Source of the DNA: Mucilaginibacter sp.
GTDB lineage: Bacteria > Bacteroidota > Bacteroidia > Sphingobacteriales > Sphingobacteriaceae
Direction of reading: 5' to 3'
NCBI GenBank assembly: GCA_028288025.1
Contig: JAQBOM010000003.1
Span: 1-64,000 of the forward strand
Length of the DNA: 64,000 nucleotides
The notes beneath the pieces were generated by a model. It made no database searches, was not told the DNA's origin, and saw nothing but the letters and a program-made list of their open reading frames with translations. Shown piece after piece: positions 10,036 through 17,499 of the stretch. The position numbers were made by a program, and so were the translations under genes. Positions within the stretch are counted from its first letter, which is position 1. Every line of letters starts with the position of its first letter.

Positions 10036-10153
10036 AAGATTGGTTATTAAAGATTGGTGGTTAAAGATTAAAGATTGGGCCTGTCTTTTTATAATTTCGA
10101 CGCACTTAACATAATGTATCTTCAATCTTCAATCTTCAATCTTCAATCTTCAA
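10036..10153. repeat. Inverted heptamer repeat array at a convergent junction
   Basis: The left arm has AAGATTG at 10036, 10050 and 10071 and AAGATTA at 10064, spaced in multiples of 7. The right arm has five perfect tandem copies of TCTTCAA from 10119 to 10153, which read as TTGAAGA on the other strand, so the arms face each other. The stop codon of the minus-strand permease (10150-10152) lies inside the fifth heptamer. About 40 bp of ordinary sequence separates the arms. Confidence 0.9.
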
Positions 10154-11397
10154 TTAGATCGTATCGCTTCAACAGGATCAAGTTTTGATGCAAACCACGC
10201 CGGCACAATACCAGATACTATACCAATACCAACAGATGTACCCAAGCCTATAATTATATTTTTCATGTAAAGCACAACAGCAATATCTGCCACCCATTTC
10301 ACTAAAAATGTGCCGCCATATACCATTAATAATCCTATCAGCCCACCCATGAGGCAAAGAATAATAGCCTCTATTAAAAATTGCAATAAGATAAAGTAGT
10401 TTTTGGCCCCCAACGATTTTTGAATACCTATAATATTGGTACGCTCTTTTACAGAAACAAACATAATATTAGCTATGCCGAACCCGCCTACCAGTATAGA
10501 GAATAAACCAATTATAAAACCGGCAATATTAATTACTTTAAATACAATATCTAATTGATCAGAAAGCATGGTGCTTTCATTTAAAGCAAAGTTATCCTCC
10601 TGGTTTGATCTTAAACTGCGAATAGAACGCATTAAGCCTTTAATTTCGCCTTTTACTTCCACTATTGGGATGCCGTCTTTACCCCTTACAATAATCGAAG
10701 GGCGATATTTTTCATTTTGAACATCAATTATATTATGGGCAAAGTTTAGCGGCAGTAAAACTTCTTTATCCGCAGATATACCCAGCATGTCTTTACCTTC
10801 TTTGGCAAACACCCCTATAATGGTTACAAACCTGCCCATTACTTTAATTTGCTTGCCAACAGCAGTGCCTCCCGGAAATAAATTTTCGGCAATATCATTT
10901 CCTATTATAGTAACTGGCGCACCCGTTTTTGATTCCATTTCGGTAAAATACCGGCCATCCTGAAAATCAAAGTTCCAGGTTTTATTATGGTCTTGGGTAA
11001 CCGCATCAATTTGTGCACCATCAACCGTATTACTTCCGTATTTTATAGTACGGTTATCAATACCAATTTCGTAAGAGATAGCTTCGGCTGTTTGGCTGCG
11101 TCTTTGTAATTCATCAAAATCCTTTAGTTTTGATACCGGGCGCTGCATAAATTTCCACCAGGGATATTCGCCGTCTGATACCCATGGCCATTTTTCAACG
11201 TAAACACTATTACTGCCTAATTTATTTACACTTGTTTGCAGGTTATCGCGCAGCGTATCAACCGCCGAAAAAACAGCAATAATGGTAAAAATGCCTATGG
11301 TAACCCCTAATAGCGATAGTAACGTACGCAGCTTATTTTGCCTTAATGAATCAAAGGCAAATAAGAAGCTTTCCCTGAAAAGTTTTAAAAATATCAT
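10150..11397 (-). CDS. MacB/FtsX-type ABC transporter permease
   Basis: The 415-residue inner-membrane protein has the MacB layout: a cytoplasmic N-terminal amphipathic stretch, a first membrane helix (about residues 15-45, with LLSLLGVTIGIFTIIAVFS), a large periplasmic MacB core (about 45-270), and three C-terminal helices of the FtsX domain, including KERTNIIGIQKSLGAK. Such permeases pair with an ATPase for efflux or mechanotransmission; no ATPase gene is adjacent. The frame is open five codons further to 11412, but those codons come from a repeat, so the internal ATG at 11397 (MIFLKLFRES) is preferred. Repeats abut both ends of this gene. Confidence 0.9.
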   Translation of the reverse strand: MIFLKLFRESFLFAFDSLRQNKLRTLLSLLGVTIGIFTIIAVFSAVDTLRDNLQTSVNKLGSNSVYVEKWPWVSDGEYPWWKFMQRPVSKLKDFDELQRRSQTAEAISYEIGIDNRTIKYGSNTVDGAQIDAVTQDHNKTWNFDFQDGRYFTEMESKTGAPVTIIGNDIAENLFPGGTAVGKQIKVMGRFVTIIGVFAKEGKDMLGISADKEVLLPLNFAHNIIDVQNEKYRPSIIVRGKDGIPIVEVKGEIKGLMRSIRSLRSNQEDNFALNESTMLSDQLDIVFKVINIAGFIIGLFSILVGGFGIANIMFVSVKERTNIIGIQKSLGAKNYFILLQFLIEAIILCLMGGLIGLLMVYGGTFLVKWVADIAVVLYMKNIIIGLGTSVGIGIVSGIVPAWFASKLDPVEAIRSN

Positions 11398-11610
11398 ATA
11401 TTGTGATTGCACTGATTTTGATTGATTTCACAGATGGCAAACTCAATTAAAAAAGTGTTGTTATAAGTTAGATGATTACATGGGCATTAAGTTACATTAA
11501 TTAGTTAATAAGCTTAAAATAAAAACAGTTAACTTAAATCAATGTATAATTAGTGCATTAAACCATCTAATCAGTGTAATCCATAATATAATCGGTGTAA
11601 TCAACAATAA
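11398..11610. repeat. Divergent-junction repeats of the AATCAGTGTAATC type
   Basis: The right side reads CCATCT-AATCAGTGTAATCC (11563-11582) and then AATCGGTGTAATCAAC (11590-11604). The left side (11398-11436), read on the minus strand, gives CCATCT-GTGAAATCAATC, then AAAATCAGTGCAATCAC directly ahead of the permease ATG. The two sides are therefore imperfect inverted copies flanking the permease/queA intergenic region. The sequence between them is plain AT-rich DNA. Confidence 0.65.
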
Positions 11611-11617
11611 TTATTTG

Positions 11618-11625
11618 TACATTTG
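11618..11625 (+). promoter_or_regulatory. queA -7 box
   Basis: TACATTTG matches the Bacteroidota -7 consensus exactly and lies 26 nt upstream of the queA ATG, just after the repeat arm. Confidence 0.5.
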
Positions 11626-11651
11626 CGCCCTGAAAATTCATATATATAAGC

Positions 11652-12701
11652 ATGAAATTATCTCAATTTAAATTCAATTTACCCGAATCATTAATCGCAC
11701 ACACACCCGCAGCTACCCGTGACGAATCTCGTTTAATGGTATTACACAAAGATTCAGGCAAAATTGAGCATAAAGTTTTTAAAGACGTTCTGGACTATTT
11801 TGATGACCAGGATGTTATGATCCTTAATAACACCAAAGTATTCCCGGCCCGTATGTACGGCAATAAAGAAAAAACAGGAGCAACTATTGAAGTGTTTTTG
11901 TTAAGAGAGCTAAACAAAGAGCTTCGTTTATGGGACGTTTTGGTTGACCCGGCCCGTAAAATACGTGTAGGCAACAAATTATATTTTGGTGATGACGATT
12001 TGTTAATTGCCGAAGTTGTTGATAATACCACATCTCGTGGCCGTACTATCCGTTTCTTATTTGATGGTACTGAAGAAGAGTTTCGCCGCAACGTAGAAAT
12101 ATTGGGCGAAACACCGTTGCCTAAATACATCAAACGTAAAGCAACTGCCGAAGATAAAGAGCGTTACCAAACTATTTTTGCTAAACACGAAGGTGCTGTT
12201 GCGGCCCCTACTGCCGGCTTACACTTTAGCCGCGAACTAATGAAACGCCTTGAACTTAAAGGTGTTGAATTTGCCGAAGTTACCCTGCATGTTGGTCTTG
12301 GCACCTTCCGCCCGGTTGAGGTGGAGGACCTTACCAAACATAAAATGGACTCGGAGCAATTTATTATCGAAGAAAATCAGGCAAATATTGTAAACCGCGG
12401 AATAGATCTGAAAAAACGTATATGCGCTGTTGGTACAACATCTATGCGTGCCATTGAATCAGCAGTATCAGCCAATAAGACGTTAAAACCGGCTAACGAC
12501 TGGACCAGCAAGTTTATCTTCCCACCGTATGATTTCAGCATAGCCAATTCAATGATCACCAACTTCCATACGCCTGAATCAACTTTGCTGATGATGGTTT
12601 GCGCCTTTGGCGGTTACGAGCATATCATGAACGCCTACGAAGTAGCTGTAAAAGAAAAATACCGCTTTTATAGCTATGGTGATGCCATGCTGATCATTTG
12701 A
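11652..12701 (+). CDS. queA: S-adenosylmethionine:tRNA ribosyltransferase-isomerase
   Basis: The 349-residue protein is full length for QueA, which transfers the ribose part of SAM to preQ1-modified tRNA to make epoxyqueuosine. Family hallmarks include FPARMYG near residue 60, [17 protein letters not shown], and the C-terminal [17 protein letters not shown]. The N-terminus [13 protein letters not shown] is canonical, so the ATG at 11652 is secure. Repeat DNA starts right after the stop. The next gene, ispD, is co-directional but 195 bp away, so shared transcription is uncertain. Confidence 0.97.
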   Translation: MKLSQFKFNLPESLIAHTPAATRDESRLMVLHKDSGKIEHKVFKDVLDYFDDQDVMILNNTKVFPARMYGNKEKTGATIEVFLLRELNKELRLWDVLVDPARKIRVGNKLYFGDDDLLIAEVVDNTTSRGRTIRFLFDGTEEEFRRNVEILGETPLPKYIKRKATAEDKERYQTIFAKHEGAVAAPTAGLHFSRELMKRLELKGVEFAEVTLHVGLGTFRPVEVEDLTKHKMDSEQFIIEENQANIVNRGIDLKKRICAVGTTSMRAIESAVSANKTLKPANDWTSKFIFPPYDFSIANSMITNFHTPESTLLMMVCAFGGYEHIMNAYEVAVKEKYRFYSYGDAMLII

Positions 12702-12768
12702 TTTCGGATTTTTCGGTATTATTTGTTTTTTTAAAGCTCTCAAGAAGGCTTCGCCGTTTCGATGTTCG

Positions 12769-12786
12769 ACCCGATAGCTATCGGGT
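12769..12786. repeat. Dispersed palindrome ACCCGATAGCTATCGGGT, copy 1
   Basis: A perfect 18-bp palindrome lies between queA and ispD, with TTCGATGTTCG before it and TTCGGATTTTG after it. Related copies lie at 12927, 14950 and 26958. TTTCGGATTTTTCGG directly after the queA stop looks like the outer part of the same element. Confidence 0.75.
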
Positions 12787-12871
12787 TCGGATTTTGTTTA
12801 ATGCGGATTGTAGAATGTTAATTGCGGAGTAAATTATTTATTCGGCCCACTGTATATCACGAGTGCTGCCG

Positions 12872-12956
12872 AATGAACTAATGAACCAATGAACTAATGA
12901 CCATTTCTGATCTCACATCTCATTCAGATAGCTATCGGGACTCACATCTCAAATCT
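12872..12956. repeat. Tandem AATGAACT and CTCACATCTCA repeats running through the ispD start
   Basis: TGAATGAACTAATGAACC is followed by AATGAACTAATGACC, an 8-bp degenerate tandem repeat. The ispD ATG at 12897 is part of its last unit. Inside the reading frame follow two copies of CTCACATCTCA separated by a partial palindrome, GATAGCTATCGGGA (12927-12940). The first ~18 residues of the predicted protein therefore come from repeat DNA. Confidence 0.75.
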
Positions 12957-13628
12957 TTTGCGATCATTGTTGCCGGTGGCTCAGGCACGCGGATTGGTGG
13001 CGATGTGCCTAAACAATTTTTATTGTTGAAAGGCAGGCCCGTCTTGATGCATGCGATCGAGGCTTTCCAATATTCCGCTTTTAAGCCGCAAATCATAGTA
13101 GTACTTCATCCCGGTTATCACACGTATTGGGACGATCTTTGCAGGGAGCACAATTTTTCCATTCCCCATCAATTGGTCAGCGGCGGCGAAACCCGCTTCC
13201 ATTCGGTCAAAAACGGGCTTGAATATATTCTTGGTGATGCAGACACACTAATAGCTGTGCACGATGCCGCCAGGCCGCTTACCAGCACAGCAATTATCGA
13301 CGAAGCGTACCAATACGCTAGCATACACGGCAATGCCATCGCAGCGGTTAAAAGCCGCGACTCGATCAGGCAGGTTAAAAATGATGTTTCTTTGAGTTTA
13401 CTGCGCGACGAAATTTATCTCGTACAAACGCCCCAGACCTTTCAGTCCGCCCAGTTGAAAAAAGCGTACCGGCAGCCCTATATCGATAAATTTACCGACG
13501 ACGCCAGTGTAGTTGAGCAAACCGGCGTTCCCATCTATATTGTTGAAGGCAGCTACCGTAATATAAAGATCACTTTTCCTGAGGATATAATAATTGCAGA
13601 GTTGTTGCTGGGAGTCGATGGTCGATAG
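12897..13628 (+). CDS. ispD: 2-C-methyl-D-erythritol 4-phosphate cytidylyltransferase
   Basis: IspD makes CDP-methylerythritol in the MEP isoprenoid pathway. The catalytic signature AIIVAGGSGTRIGG with PKQFLLLKGRPVL is present near residues 22-48, as are VHDAARPL and the C-terminal ITFPEDIIIAE segment. Length is 243 residues, about 20 more than usual. The excess is the N-terminal MTISDLTSHSDS-type sequence encoded by repeat DNA. No better ATG, GTG or TTG lies between it and the conserved core. The C-terminus (GVDGR) also runs into the next repeat. Function is secure; the true start needs protein evidence. Confidence 0.95.
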   Translation: MTISDLTSHSDSYRDSHLKSFAIIVAGGSGTRIGGDVPKQFLLLKGRPVLMHAIEAFQYSAFKPQIIVVLHPGYHTYWDDLCREHNFSIPHQLVSGGETRFHSVKNGLEYILGDADTLIAVHDAARPLTSTAIIDEAYQYASIHGNAIAAVKSRDSIRQVKNDVSLSLLRDEIYLVQTPQTFQSAQLKKAYRQPYIDKFTDDASVVEQTGVPIYIVEGSYRNIKITFPEDIIIAELLLGVDGR

Positions 13629-13719
13629 TCCATGGACCATGGTAATGTTGACATGAAAAAACAGCCCATAATCCACAACCAATTACAGCTATGGACTATG
13701 GACTATGATCTATTGACTA
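13613..13719. repeat. Inverted GGACTATGGACT-type repeat at a convergent junction
   Basis: The left arm (13613-13652) reads GTCGATGGTCGATAGTCC and then ATGGACCATGGTAATG. The right arm (13674-13719) contains CTATGGACTATGGACTATG and is an imperfect inverted copy. The ispD stop TAG (13626-13628) lies inside the left arm. The right arm ends about 11 bp from the stop of the small membrane-protein gene. Confidence 0.8.
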
Positions 13720-13729
13720 AAAGAAAGCG

Positions 13730-13876
13730 TCACGCGTTCCTGATCACTGCCAGGATAACTGCTATAATAGCGATAACCAGTAAAACGTGGATCAATCCAC
13801 CTGCCGAATAAAAGAAAAATCCGAAAGCCCATCCTATGATGAGTATAACGGCGATGATGTACAATAAGCTTCTCAT
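13730..13876 (-). CDS. Lmo0937-family small membrane protein (48 residues)
   Basis: A 48-codon minus-strand gene runs from the ATG at 13876 (MRSLLYIIAVILIIGWAFGF) to a TGA at 13730. It is almost entirely two hydrophobic helices (about residues 4-22 and 28-45) linked by a short YSAGGLIH turn, ending IRNA. This matches the lmo0937-type small membrane protein widespread in Bacteroidota, often stress-related, whose biochemical role is unknown. It is short enough to be missed by length cut-offs. A longer open frame on the same strand in another phase (13710-13928) looks like a shadow. Confidence 0.8.
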   Translation of the reverse strand: MRSLLYIIAVILIIGWAFGFFFYSAGGLIHVLLVIAIIAVILAVIRNA

Positions 13877-13942
13877 TTTTTGTAAAAGTTTTTAGTTGAT
13901 AATGATATTCTAACCAAAACCGGTACAAAAAGTTTTATCAAT

Positions 13943-13976
13943 AAAAAAAACCCTGCAAAAAATGCAAGGTTTTTTT
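13943..13976 (-). terminator. Hairpin terminator downstream of the DUF2795 gene
   Basis: AAAAAACCCTGCA, a five-A loop, then TGCAAGGTTTTTTT makes a strong stem flanked by A and T runs, so it can work in both directions. It lies 18 nt beyond the DUF2795 stop. Confidence 0.8.
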
Positions 13977-13993
13977 ATTAGTGCCTGAATACG

Positions 13994-14215
13994 TTAATAC
14001 TCGTCTTCGTTAAAAAAGAAATCGTCCTTGGTAGGGTAATCAGGCCATATCTCTTCGATGTTCTCATACGGCTCACCGTCGTCTTCCAATGCCTGCAAGT
14101 TTTCAATAACCTCAACAGGCGCTCCTGAGCGGATAGCGTAATCAATCAATTCATCTTTCGTTGCGGGCCAGGGCGCATCTTCGAGGTGAGATGCCAGTTC
14201 AAGTGTCCAATACAT
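13994..14215 (-). CDS. DUF2795 domain protein
   Basis: The 73-residue acidic protein begins MYWTLELASHLEDAPWPATK and contains ELIDYAIRSGAPVEVIENLQ, the DUF2795 core, with a very acidic tail (DDFFFNEDEY). Such proteins are small, cytoplasmic and highly conserved in Bacteroidota, with no established function. It has a good promoter (14255-14286) and its own terminator, consistent with an independent, well-expressed gene. Confidence 0.9.
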   Translation of the reverse strand: MYWTLELASHLEDAPWPATKDELIDYAIRSGAPVEVIENLQALEDDGEPYENIEEIWPDYPTKDDFFFNEDEY

Positions 14216-14254
14216 ATTTAAATATTTATATTAATCAGGTAATTTAATTTTTCG

Positions 14255-14286
14255 CAAAAGTATAATATTTTTAAGTTGATTATCAA
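14255..14286 (-). promoter_or_regulatory. Promoter of the DUF2795 gene (-33 TTG, -7 TACTTTTG)
   Basis: On the minus strand TTG (14286-14284) is followed 21 nt later by TACTTTTG (14262-14255), matching the Bacteroidota -33/-7 pattern, 39 nt ahead of the ATG. It is the best two-box promoter I see in the window. Confidence 0.6.
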
Positions 14287-14375
14287 TATTTTTTTTGATT
14301 TAATTGATTTGGCTTTTACGGCGCATTAAGCGGATTAGTTTTGCATGTTTCAATTCTTTTTTTCCTGTTTAAAGA

Positions 14376-14924
14376 TCATATCCTGGGTATCCATTGATTT
14401 TCAGGTATTTTATGATCATGACCCACTTTTCGTGCCAACGTGAAGAGGTAATCACTCAGCCGGTTCAAATAAATGGTTACTTTTTCGTCAACTGTACTTT
14501 CTTCGGCCAGGTGAACGGTCAAACGTTCGGCCCTGCGGCATACGCAGCGCGCGATGTGGCAAAACGAAACAGCGTTGCTCCCTCCCGGCAAAATAAAATG
14601 CCGCAGCCCGGGCAATTGCTCATTCATCAGGTCCATTTCTTTCTCAAGCAATTCAATATCGGCCATGTGCAGGTCGGGGATGATCATTTTTGACTTCTCC
14701 GGGTCGGAAGCCAGCGACGACCCAATGGTAAACAGCCTGTCCTGCACCTGTTTTAATATTTCTTTGTCGTGGGTGGTAATATCCTGATCGTTTATTAACC
14801 CAATGTACGAGTTAAGCTCATCTACCGTCCCGTAGCTTTCAATACGGATATGGTGCTTGGCAACGCGTGTACCGCCAATTAGCGAGGTAAGGCCTTTATC
14901 GCCGGTTTTGGTATAGATTTTCAT
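14376..14924 (-). CDS. Cob(I)yrinic acid a,c-diamide adenosyltransferase, PduO type
   Basis: The 182-residue protein transfers the adenosyl group of ATP to cob(I)alamin, making coenzyme B12. The N-terminal KIYTKTGDKGLTSLIGG is the ATP-binding signature of the PduO/MMAB family. SYGTVDELNSYIG and C-terminal RRAERLTVHL add the active-site Arg/Glu motif. Length and fold pattern are normal. Dispersed-repeat DNA begins about 5 nt upstream of the ATG. No B12 riboswitch is recognisable upstream, and no other cobalamin gene is adjacent. Confidence 0.95.
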   Translation of the reverse strand: MKIYTKTGDKGLTSLIGGTRVAKHHIRIESYGTVDELNSYIGLINDQDITTHDKEILKQVQDRLFTIGSSLASDPEKSKMIIPDLHMADIELLEKEMDLMNEQLPGLRHFILPGGSNAVSFCHIARCVCRRAERLTVHLAEESTVDEKVTIYLNRLSDYLFTLARKVGHDHKIPENQWIPRI

Positions 14925-14929
14925 TATTA

Positions 14930-15020
14930 TTTCGGATGTCGGATTTTCGACCCGATTAGCTATCGGGTTCGGATTTATTATTTTGATTTCGAATTTAGGG
15001 TTTTGATTTCGGATTTCAAT
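14930..15020. repeat. Dispersed palindrome element, copy 2
   Basis: ATTTCGGATGTCGGATTTTC is followed by GACCCGATTAGCTATCGGGTTC with one interrupting base in the palindrome, then TTCGGATTTATT and degenerate GATTTCGGATTT repeats. The same motif reappears in inverted orientation at 15126-15154 inside the next gene. Confidence 0.75.
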
Positions 15021-15083
15021 TTGGATAAAAGAATATGATTTCTAAACAACACCATATTAGCTTTTTAACGTTATTTAATTTTA

Positions 15084-16121
15084 ATGTATTATTACCAAAA
15101 GTTCACGTTAATGGCGTTTATAATTCCGACATCGAAAATCCGAAATCCGAAATCTGTCAAGAGGATTCTCCTGCTATCAACCATATTGCTGTTTAGCTTT
15201 AAATGCGGCAGCACGGCTAAAAGCCCGGCTATTTGCGTCAGTCAAAAAAACACGGTGCAAAGCTTTTTAAGTGAAAAGCAGTTTAACGATCTTTTTCCGC
15301 AGCGCGATAAATTTTACAGTTACACCGCTTTTATAAAAGCGACCAGGGAACTGGCACTTATTAAAGTAAAGGTGGCGCGCCGGGCGGCATCGGTTTACCA
15401 GTTTACCCGTACGGATAAAAGTACCGGAAAATCCACCATCGCGCGCCAGGACCCGGACTGGAACGAAGACTGGGCAAAAAAAAGTCGCGACAGCAGTTAC
15501 GTAATTGATTACGGCAATTTTTGTACGGAAGGCAGCGTGCAAACCTGCAAAAAAGAACTGGCGGCGTTTTTCGCACACATCGCACATGAAACCCGGCACG
15601 GCGAAAACGGGAAATATAACGACGGCCTGATGTTCAGGCACGAAAGCAATACCTCGCTACTTTATATCACCGAAAACGACACTTATCCACCCGCCGCAGG
15701 CAAAAAGTACTATGGTCGCGGGCCTATGCAGCTAAGCTATAACGGTAATTATGGCTATGCATCCGATTGTATTTTTGGCGATAAAAAAATATTACTCAAC
15801 AACCCCGAACTGGTTGAGACAGATCCTGTGACCGCATTTAAAACTGCGATTTATTTTTGGATGACACCGCAAACCTACAAACCTTCGGCTCACGATGTGA
15901 TGATTGGCAAATGGCAGCCAAATGCCACCGATAAAGCTGCCGGGCGCACGCCTGGGTTCGGTATGACCATAAACATTGTTAACGGCGAGGTTGAATGCAG
16001 TAGAGGCGACAATATGTACAACATGAATGACCGGATCGGTTTCTACAAATACTTTTTAACCAAACTCGGCGCCAGCGATCCAAATTGCGCGTGCTCTTGT
16101 GGCAAGATGAAATCTTATTGA
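15084..16121 (+). CDS. GH19-family chitinase-like lytic enzyme, exported
   Basis: The 345-residue protein has a GH19 (plant/bacterial chitinase, lysozyme-like) catalytic domain from about residue 60. FFAHIAHETRHGE carries the likely catalytic Glu, and YYGRGPMQLSYNGNYG is the classic GH19 substrate-binding motif; GYASDCIFGD and FWMTPQ follow. A hydrophobic export segment (ILLLSTILLFSF, near 29-40) comes before a Cys that is a poor lipobox. The start is doubtful: ATGs lie at 15084 and 15111, and the codons around IPTSKIRNPKS come from dispersed-repeat DNA. It may act on chitin or peptidoglycan. It is convergent with the GNAT gene, only 3 bp between stop codons. Confidence 0.85.
   Translation: MYYYQKFTLMAFIIPTSKIRNPKSVKRILLLSTILLFSFKCGSTAKSPAICVSQKNTVQSFLSEKQFNDLFPQRDKFYSYTAFIKATRELALIKVKVARRAASVYQFTRTDKSTGKSTIARQDPDWNEDWAKKSRDSSYVIDYGNFCTEGSVQTCKKELAAFFAHIAHETRHGENGKYNDGLMFRHESNTSLLYITENDTYPPAAGKKYYGRGPMQLSYNGNYGYASDCIFGDKKILLNNPELVETDPVTAFKTAIYFWMTPQTYKPSAHDVMIGKWQPNATDKAAGRTPGFGMTINIVNGEVECSRGDNMYNMNDRIGFYKYFLTKLGASDPNCACSCGKMKSY
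15126..15154. repeat. Inverted dispersed-repeat segment within the chitinase N-terminus
   Basis: CCGACATCGAAAATCCGAAA followed by TCCGAAATC is the reverse complement of the GATTTCGGATTT / ATGTCGG motif at 14930-15020. It is read in frame as part of the predicted N-terminus. Confidence 0.65.
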
Positions 16122-16124
16122 CCC

Positions 16125-16619
16125 TTAATCCAGTATCAGTTCCAAAAACTTCAGGTCGAGCCAGCGGTTAAATTTAAATCCCACTTCTTTAAAATGGGCC
16201 GCTTCAACAAAGCCGAAAGATTGGTGCAACCGCAGGCTAACTTCATTATCAGCGCTGATGCCGGCTATAACAGCATGCATGTTCATCTTCCTGGCGCGGT
16301 CAATCAATGGCTGCAGCAGCAGTTTGCCAATGCCCTTGCCTCGCTGTGAAGCTGTTACATACACCGATATCTCAACCGTAAACCGGTAACAGGGCCATAC
16401 CCTGAAATGCCCGTAACTACTAAAACCGGCAACTGAACCCTCCGCCTCAGCTACAAATACCGGGAAGTTATCTGTCCGCCTATCGTGGTACCAGTCCTGC
16501 CGCATTTGCAAGGTGTGCGGCTGCTCGCTATAAACCGCAGTGGTATTGAGTATGGCATCGTTATAAATATCCAGGATGGCCGGCAGATCGCTTTCCTGTG
16601 CATCGCGAACAATTATCAT
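16125..16619 (-). CDS. GNAT-family N-acetyltransferase (phosphinothricin/methionine sulfone acetyltransferase type)
   Basis: The protein of about 164 residues transfers an acetyl group from acetyl-CoA to a small amine. The order is MIIVRDAQESDLPAILDIYN, VFVAEAEGSVAGFSSYGHFR, EISVYVTASQRGKGIGKLLL (acetyl-CoA loop Q/RxxGxG/A), HAVIAGISADNEVSLRLHQSFGF. This is the Pat/MnaT subfamily pattern that acetylates phosphinothricin-like compounds or methionine sulfone. The frame is open to 16649, but MIIVRDA at 16619 is the usual start. Actual substrate unknown. Confidence 0.92.
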   Translation of the reverse strand: MIIVRDAQESDLPAILDIYNDAILNTTAVYSEQPHTLQMRQDWYHDRRTDNFPVFVAEAEGSVAGFSSYGHFRVWPCYRFTVEISVYVTASQRGKGIGKLLLQPLIDRARKMNMHAVIAGISADNEVSLRLHQSFGFVEAAHFKEVGFKFNRWLDLKFLELILD

Positions 16620-16784
16620 TTTTTTTTGTGCAAATTTTTGATGGTGCAAATTTCAGATAGGCAAATGTGTGGATTTTATAGCAGTCGGCCTTTTGATCTC
16701 ATAAGCAAAGAGCTGCCTTTGTTAACAGCGTGTAGTAACACCGCGACAAAACTGCGACACAATACGTTCGCCCTTAAAGCAAAA

Positions 16785-16806
16785 CACCCCTTGATAAAAG
16801 GGGTGC
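16785..16806 (-). terminator. Hairpin terminator of the cytochrome gene
   Basis: CACCCCTT, a GATA loop, then AAAGGGGTG lies 11 nt downstream of the minus-strand cytochrome stop. On that strand it is followed by TTTTGC, a short U-tract. The remaining ~130 bp to the GNAT gene shows no gene. Confidence 0.7.
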
Positions 16807-16817
16807 TAAGTATATTA

Positions 16818-17291
16818 TTAATCTTTTTTCTCGCCGCCGGAACCTCCAGGGCCACCTGGACCGCCAGGGCCTCTCCTGCCGCCTTCCGGAACTTTAAGTT
16901 CAGGATGCGGGTTGCCCCTATGACAGGTATTGCAGTTTATACCCGTTCTGGCCATCATGCCAAGTGAATCTTTTTCTGCTTTGAAAAACTTTGAATTGAT
17001 CTTATTCATCATTTTATACATATGACGGGCCGCAGTTTTTTCGGGTTTTGCATCACTCGCAAAGTCCATTTTCTTTGCTGCTTCATCTCGCACGTGGCAA
17101 AAAGCACAATTCACGCCCAGTGAATGCGCCCACTCATCCATTACCTTACCTAACTGTTGGTGTGTCAAATTCTTTGGCAATACCTTCAGGTTTTTATATC
17201 CAGGTTTATCGGGAGCCATAGAAGTAAGCGCCACAAACGTGACTATCGATGATAAGCCAAGCATGGCTATAATTTTTCTATTTAATAGCAT
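16818..17291 (-). CDS. Periplasmic dihaem c-type cytochrome
   Basis: The 157-residue exported protein has an N-terminal membrane/signal segment (LGLSSIVTFVALTSMA). Two haem-binding motifs follow, CAFCH near residue 61 and CNTCH near residue 120, separated by a helical Lys/Met-rich region (HMYKMMNKINSKFF). This is the small 'photosynthetic reaction centre cytochrome c subunit'-like family of Bacteroidota. The C-terminus is a Gly/Pro/Arg low-complexity tail (GGPGGPGG repeats). It probably shuttles electrons in the periplasm. It is divergent from the BlaI gene. Confidence 0.88.
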   Translation of the reverse strand: MLLNRKIIAMLGLSSIVTFVALTSMAPDKPGYKNLKVLPKNLTHQQLGKVMDEWAHSLGVNCAFCHVRDEAAKKMDFASDAKPEKTAARHMYKMMNKINSKFFKAEKDSLGMMARTGINCNTCHRGNPHPELKVPEGGRRGPGGPGGPGGSGGEKKD

Positions 17292-17446
17292 ATTGTCATT
17301 ATTAAGTCATCTAAATTAAAACAATACTTTCAATACGCCAACAAATAGGTAATTATAAATGCAGATAGGCGTAACTTTTTAGTTACAACCCGTGTCTAAT
17401 AGATAGTTATAAGCCGGAAAACTCTCTTCTCTAAAAAAAATAAAAA

Positions 17447-17454
17447 TAAATTTG
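17447..17454 (+). promoter_or_regulatory. -7 box of the blaI-like operon
   Basis: TAAATTTG matches TAnnTTTG. A start point around 17460 would fall on the first operator dyad, as expected for a repressed promoter. Confidence 0.5.
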
Positions 17455-17459
17455 GATTA

Positions 17460-17495
17460 TTACGAATTAGTCGTAGATTTACGAAACAATCGTAA
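17460..17495 (+). promoter_or_regulatory. Double BlaI-type operator
   Basis: Two 17-bp dyads share TTACGA-N5-TCGTA: TTACGAATTAGTCGTAG (17460-17476) and TTACGAAACAATCGTAA (17479-17495). The second is a perfect 6-bp inverted repeat. Their centres are 19 bp apart and they end 4 bp before the blaI ATG. This is the expected layout for autoregulation by a dimeric winged-helix BlaI repressor; binding itself is inferred. Confidence 0.7.
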
Positions 17496-17499
17496 TTAC

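Noticed and set aside
10119..10153. CRISPR-like regular repeat
   Set aside because: The units are 7 bp with no spacers and are part of an inverted pair at a gene junction; no cas genes occur in the window.
13710..13928. 72-codon open frame on the minus strand
   Set aside because: It is a shadow in another phase of the 48-codon hydrophobic gene at 13730-13876, which has the family pattern; the longer frame has no membrane-protein or domain signature.
17452..17499. TTG start giving a 16-residue longer BlaI protein
   Set aside because: The extra codons are the operator dyads, and the downstream ATG matches the family N-terminus.
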